From: JADHLK01 sp038131695
GTDB taxonomy: Bacteria; Pseudomonadota; Alphaproteobacteria; Puniceispirillales; Puniceispirillaceae
Assembly (NCBI GenBank): GCA_038131695.1
Contig: JAYPQA010000085.1
Coordinates: 1-8,257, forward strand
Reading direction: 5' to 3'
DNA length: 8,257 nucleotides
Shown here: positions 5,121 through 8,257 of the stretch, in pieces
Numbering within the stretch: position 1 is the first letter of the stretch
Layout: the number at the start of each line of letters is the position of its first letter
Position numbers and translations under genes: made by a program
The notes under the pieces: generated by a model
What the model saw: only the letters and a program-made list of their open reading frames with translations
Told to the model about the DNA's origin: nothing
The model's database searches: none

Positions 5121-6023
5121 ATGAACAGGATGACCGCCGACGGGCTGATGCTGATAGCTGCTTTCATCTGGGGAACAACCTTTGTTGCCCAGACTACCGG
5201 CATGGAAACAATAGGCCCGATGGGCTTTACCTGGGCCCGCTATCTGGTCGGGGCGCTGTTTGTCCTGCCGCTGGCCCTGTTTGAGATGCGCCGGGCCTCG
5301 CTGCTGGCTGCCATGCGCAAAGACAGCCGCCTGTTCTGGCAGGCGCTGGGGCTGGGCGTGCTGATGTTTGGCGGCATTGCCCTGCAACAGACGGCCCTTT
5401 TGCATACCAAGGTGGCCAATGCCGCCTTCCTGACCGCCCTTTATGTGCCAGCTGTGCCGCTGTTGGCCTGGCTGTTCATACGCCAGCCGGTTGGCGGGCG
5501 AATCTGGCTGGCGGTGCTGTTTTCCCTGCTGGGCAGCTGGGCCCTGTCCGGGGCCTCGCCCAGCCTGCTGGCCCAATGGGGCGATTTTCTGGTGATGATC
5601 GGGGCGCTGTTCTGGGCCGGTCATATTCTGCTGATCGGTTTTGTAACGCCCAAAATCAAGGCCCCGTTCCAGCTGGCCGTGCTGCAATCGCTGGTCTGTG
5701 TCATTCTGGCCGGGGCCCCGATGCTGCTGCTGGAGCGGCCTGCGCTGGCTGATTTCCCGCCAGTCGGCTGGCAAATCCTTTATGCAGGTATTTTATCGGT
5801 TGGAATAGCCTATACAATTCAGCTGGTTGCGCAGAGATATTCAGACCCTACCACAGCTGCTTTTATCCTGTCTCTTGAATCCGTTTTTGCCGCCTGGGCG
5901 GGCTGGCAATTCTTGCATCAGCAGCTGGGATGGATGGCGCTGACCGGCTGCGGGCTGATTTTTATTGCGGTGTGTCTGGCCGATGTGCTGCCCTCTGGCT
6001 GGCTGCGGCGAAAGCCGGTCTGA
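5121..6023 (+). CDS. EamA/DMT-family membrane transporter, translationally coupled to the SelD fusion
   Basis: A 300-residue inner-membrane protein with about ten hydrophobic helices in two EamA repeats. Landmarks are MTADGLMLIAAFIWGTTFVA (helix 1), MGFTWARYLVGALFVLPLAL, LQQTALLHTKVANAAFLTAL, and in the second repeat SDPTTAAFILSLESVFAAWA with QLGWMALTGCGLIFIAVCLA. These are typical of the DMT permease group; the substrate is unknown. The frame is open from 4938, but 5121 (MNRM) or 5130 (MTAD) is the likely start, with GGCGG-type purines just upstream. Its TGA (6021–6023) shares one base with the ATG of the next gene (TGATG), which implies coupled translation and shared transcription with the selenium gene. 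It is not closely similar to the transporter at 3165. The frame is clean. Confidence 0.9.
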   Translation: MNRMTADGLMLIAAFIWGTTFVAQTTGMETIGPMGFTWARYLVGALFVLPLALFEMRRASLLAAMRKDSRLFWQALGLGVLMFGGIALQQTALLHTKVANAAFLTALYVPAVPLLAWLFIRQPVGGRIWLAVLFSLLGSWALSGASPSLLAQWGDFLVMIGALFWAGHILLIGFVTPKIKAPFQLAVLQSLVCVILAGAPMLLLERPALADFPPVGWQILYAGILSVGIAYTIQLVAQRYSDPTTAAFILSLESVFAAWAGWQFLHQQLGWMALTGCGLIFIAVCLADVLPSGWLRRKPV

Positions 6024-8257
6024 TGCAAGCGCGTGTGCCAATACAGGCTGATCTGGTCTTGCTGGGCGGCGGCCATGCCCAGGTTCAGCTTTTGAAATCG
6101 CTGGCCATGCGCCCGCTGGACGGGGTCACGGTGAAGCTGGTCACAGATGTGCTGGCCACCCCCTATTCCGGGATGTTGCCCGGCTTTGTCGAAGGGATCT
6201 GGCAGGCAGAGGAGATTCACATTGATCTGGTGCGGCTGGCCGCGCGCGCCGGGGCCGAGCTGATAGAGGCCCGCGCGATAAGGCTGGAGGCAGATGCAAG
6301 GCGGCTGCATCTTGCTGGCCGCCCGCCCTTGCGTTTTGATATTCTGTCGGTCAATAGCGGGGCGGCTCAAGCGACAGGCAGCCTGCCCGGAGCAGATGAT
6401 CATGCGATTCCGGTAAAGCCCATTGCCCATTTTATCCAGCATTTGCCAGACCCGCAGACACTGGCCGGGGCTATCGCTGTCATTGGTGGCGGCTCTGCCG
6501 GGGTTGAGCTGGCTCTTGCGCTGGCGCGGCGCTATGAAGGGGCGGCTGTGCGGCCTCAGATTCACCTGATCAGCCGCTCGCCAAGGCTGCTGCCGACCCT
6601 GCCCAAGCGGGCCAGCAGGATTATCACCAAGGCGCTGGAAAAGGCCGGTATTCACCTTTATCTGAACTGTCCGGCAGAGGCGGTGACCGGCTCTGGTGTG
6701 GTGCTGGCAGATGGGCGGCAAATAGAGGCCGCGCATCGTTTTCTGGTTACCGAAACAGGCCCGCCTGACTGGTTAAAAGACAGCGGTGTGGCGCTGGATG
6801 ACGGGGGCTGGCTGGCGGTTGGCCCGACCTTGCAAAGCCTGTCGCATGAGCGGATTTTTGCGGCCGGGGATATCGCCGAGCTGGTGGGACAGAAACGCGA
6901 GAAGGCCGGGGTTTTTGCCGTGCGGGCGGGGCCTGTCCTGACCCGCAATATCCGCGCGCTGATAGCTGGCAAGCGGATGCAAAAATGGCGCGCGCAACGC
7001 CATTGGCTGGCTTTGATAGGGCTGGCGGACGGGCGCGCCCTGGCCGTGCGCGGGCCTCTTGCCGCGGCCAGCCCGCTGTTCTGGCGCTGGAAAAAACAGA
7101 TTGATAAACGCTTTATGCAGCGTTTTGCAGATTTGCCGGAAATGCCGGTGCGCGATCATGCACCGCTGGGCCTGCTGGCCGGGCAGATAGACCGGGCTGA
7201 CCCGGTCTTGCAGGCGATGCGCTGTGTGGGATGCGGGGCCAAGGCCGGCCCTGGCACGCTGCAGGCGGCCTTGTCCCAGGCAACGCTTCTGGCCCGCCAG
7301 CTGGGGGCGGATGCAGATTATCTGCCCGATCCGGACAGGCTTTCAGATGCGGCCAGCCTGCCTGCCCCGCCTGCTGGCCAACAGCTGGTGCAATCGTTGG
7401 ATGCGTTGATTCAGATGGTTCCCGATGCCTTCCTGTTTGGCCGTATCGCTGCCTTACACGCCTTGAGTGATCTGTTTGTCTCCGGGGCGCGGCCTGCCTA
7501 TGCGCTGGCGCAGCTGCAATCTGCCTTTGCCGCCCGCCCGATGCAGGAAAACCGGCTTGTCCAGATGCTGGCCGGGGCGATGGTTGAGCTGGCCAGGGCC
7601 GGTGTGCTGCTGGCGGGCGGGCATACGATGGAAGGGGCAGAAACCAGCTTTGGCCTCGCGGTGACCGGCTGGAAGCCCCCTGCTGACCCAGCGCCTTTGC
7701 CAGAACACGCCGCTTTGGTGCTGAGCAAGCCGATTGGCAGCGGCTTGCTGCTGGCGGCCCAGATGCGCGGCAAATTGCCGGCCCCGGCCTATGCCGGCTT
7801 GCTGGAGGCCCTGCTGCAATCCAATCAGGCGGCCGCCCGCATTCTGGGCGAACAGGGGGCGGTGCGGATGACCGATGTGACCGGCTTTGGGCTGGCCCGC
7901 CATGGCCTCAGCCTGCTGGACGGATCACAAGAGGCCGGATCACAAGAGTCTGGATCACAAGAAGCTGGGCTGGCCCTATCGCTGGAGGCGGTGCCGCTGC
8001 TGGAGGGCGTTGAGGCCGTGCTGGCAGACCCAGAGACGGCCCCCTCTCTTTCCCCGCAAAACCGCGCCGGTCTGCTGCTGAACGGGGCAGGTCAGGACAG
8101 CCCGCTGCTGCCGATTTTGTTTGATCCACAGACCGCAGGCGGGGTGCTGGCCTTGCTGCCGCCGGAGAAGGCCGGGCAGGCTGTTATCCAGCTGCAGGCT
8201 GCCGGTTTTGACCGGGCAGCGATTATCGGCAGGCTGCAAGCCGGGACCCCGGGCCTC
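6023..8257 (+). CDS. selD: FAD/NAD(P)-dependent oxidoreductase fused to selenide, water dikinase (3' truncated)
   Basis: An uninterrupted ORF of 745 codons reaches the window end. Residues 1–365 are a pyridine-nucleotide-disulphide-type flavoprotein: FAD-binding LLGGGHAQ (13–20), TPYSGMLPG (46–54), NAD(P)-binding VIGGGSAGVELAL (153–165), and FAAGDIAELVG (279–289) with KAGVFAVRAGP. Residues 399–745 are SelD, which makes selenophosphate from selenide and ATP for selenocysteine and 2-selenouridine synthesis. Its active-site segment is CVGCGAKAG, with C404 and K407 equivalent to E. coli Cys17 and Lys20; the catalytic residue is Cys, not Sec. Further motifs are LSDAAS (441–446), FGRIAALHALSDLF (472–485), AGGHT (531–535), MTDVTGFGLARHG (616–628) and FDPQTAGG (700–707), with likely metal Asp residues 442, 483 and 618. 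This fusion is a known architecture; the flavoprotein half may supply reduced selenium, but that is inference. Only a few C-terminal residues appear to be missing. A small repeat sits at 634–648. Confidence 0.92.
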   Translation, partial: MQARVPIQADLVLLGGGHAQVQLLKSLAMRPLDGVTVKLVTDVLATPYSGMLPGFVEGIWQAEEIHIDLVRLAARAGAELIEARAIRLEADARRLHLAGRPPLRFDILSVNSGAAQATGSLPGADDHAIPVKPIAHFIQHLPDPQTLAGAIAVIGGGSAGVELALALARRYEGAAVRPQIHLISRSPRLLPTLPKRASRIITKALEKAGIHLYLNCPAEAVTGSGVVLADGRQIEAAHRFLVTETGPPDWLKDSGVALDDGGWLAVGPTLQSLSHERIFAAGDIAELVGQKREKAGVFAVRAGPVLTRNIRALIAGKRMQKWRAQRHWLALIGLADGRALAVRGPLAAASPLFWRWKKQIDKRFMQRFADLPEMPVRDHAPLGLLAGQIDRADPVLQAMRCVGCGAKAGPGTLQAALSQATLLARQLGADADYLPDPDRLSDAASLPAPPAGQQLVQSLDALIQMVPDAFLFGRIAALHALSDLFVSGARPAYALAQLQSAFAARPMQENRLVQMLAGAMVELARAGVLLAGGHTMEGAETSFGLAVTGWKPPADPAPLPEHAALVLSKPIGSGLLLAAQMRGKLPAPAYAGLLEALLQSNQAAARILGEQGAVRMTDVTGFGLARHGLSLLDGSQEAGSQESGSQEAGLALSLEAVPLLEGVEAVLADPETAPSLSPQNRAGLLLNGAGQDSPLLPILFDPQTAGGVLALLPPEKAGQAVIQLQAAGFDRAAIIGRLQAGTPGL
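7922..7966 (+). repeat. Three tandem 15-bp in-frame repeats inside the SelD domain
   Basis: Units are ggatcacaagaggcc (7922–7936), ggatcacaagagtct (7937–7951) and ggatcacaagaagct (7952–7966). The first eleven bases are identical in all three and the last four vary. They encode GSQEA, GSQES, GSQEA directly after the TDVTGFGL-x-x-HGLSLL helix of SelD, in a region that is normally a short variable loop. Being a multiple of three, the repeat keeps the frame and adds a flexible, polar insert. Confidence 0.9.

Noticed and set aside
5052..5774. 240-codon minus-strand ORF rich in Gln and Arg
   Set aside because: A reverse-strand shadow of a hydrophobic, CTG-rich membrane-protein gene; the Gln excess is simply CTG read as CAG.
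5918..6736. 272-codon minus-strand ORF
   Set aside because: It is antisense to the second EamA gene end and the flavoprotein domain of the SelD fusion; no motif or ribosome-binding site supports it.
7922..7966. Possible CRISPR or integrative repeat
   Set aside because: The units are directly adjacent, only 15 bp, without spacers, and in frame inside a conserved enzyme.

Overview
The window is a GC-rich, gene-dense piece of a bacterial chromosome. The oxidoreductase–SelD fusion, strong CTG/GCC/GGC codon preference and a gentisate-type catabolic cluster suggest an alphaproteobacterium; this is inference, as no rRNA or taxonomic marker is present. All functional names rest on motif recognition from the sequence, with no database search.

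Left part (1–2580, + strand): the 3' end of gentisate 1,2-dioxygenase, then a fumarylpyruvate-hydrolase-type FAH protein, a zeta-class GST (maleylpyruvate/maleylacetoacetate isomerase) and an MBL-fold hydrolase. They are tightly spaced and co-directional and look like one operon. The three aromatic-catabolism genes would take gentisate to maleylpyruvate, fumarylpyruvate, then fumarate plus pyruvate. The MBL gene is closed early by a frameshift; its C-terminal domain continues in other frames to 2580. Converging on it is a minus-strand cupin-like gene resembling the DUF4863/4-hydroxylaminobenzoate lyase family, broken by several lesions.

Middle (3067–4990): a 98-base divergent gap, an intact EamA/DMT exporter (3165–4028), a tRNA-Cys gene (about 4068–4139) with a near-consensus -35 box but an abnormal structure, and a convergent Dam-type adenine methylase whose first 160 or so codons are intact and whose 3' part, including the DPPY catalytic motif, is scattered over several frames.

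Right part (4991–8257, + strand): a divergent spacer, a second intact EamA/DMT transporter, and, overlapping its stop codon by one base, a large ORF running off the window end. That ORF encodes an FAD/NAD(P) oxidoreductase fused to selenide, water dikinase (SelD); its SelD half carries a small in-frame tandem repeat.

The most unusual aspect is the clustering of small indels in 2343–2886 and 4069–4510, hitting three protein genes and a tRNA, while the EamA gene between them and about 5 kb of flanking genes are clean. The simplest explanation is locally poor consensus sequence. Real decay of a non-essential segment is the alternative. I do not see a convincing new defence, mobile or CRISPR system here.
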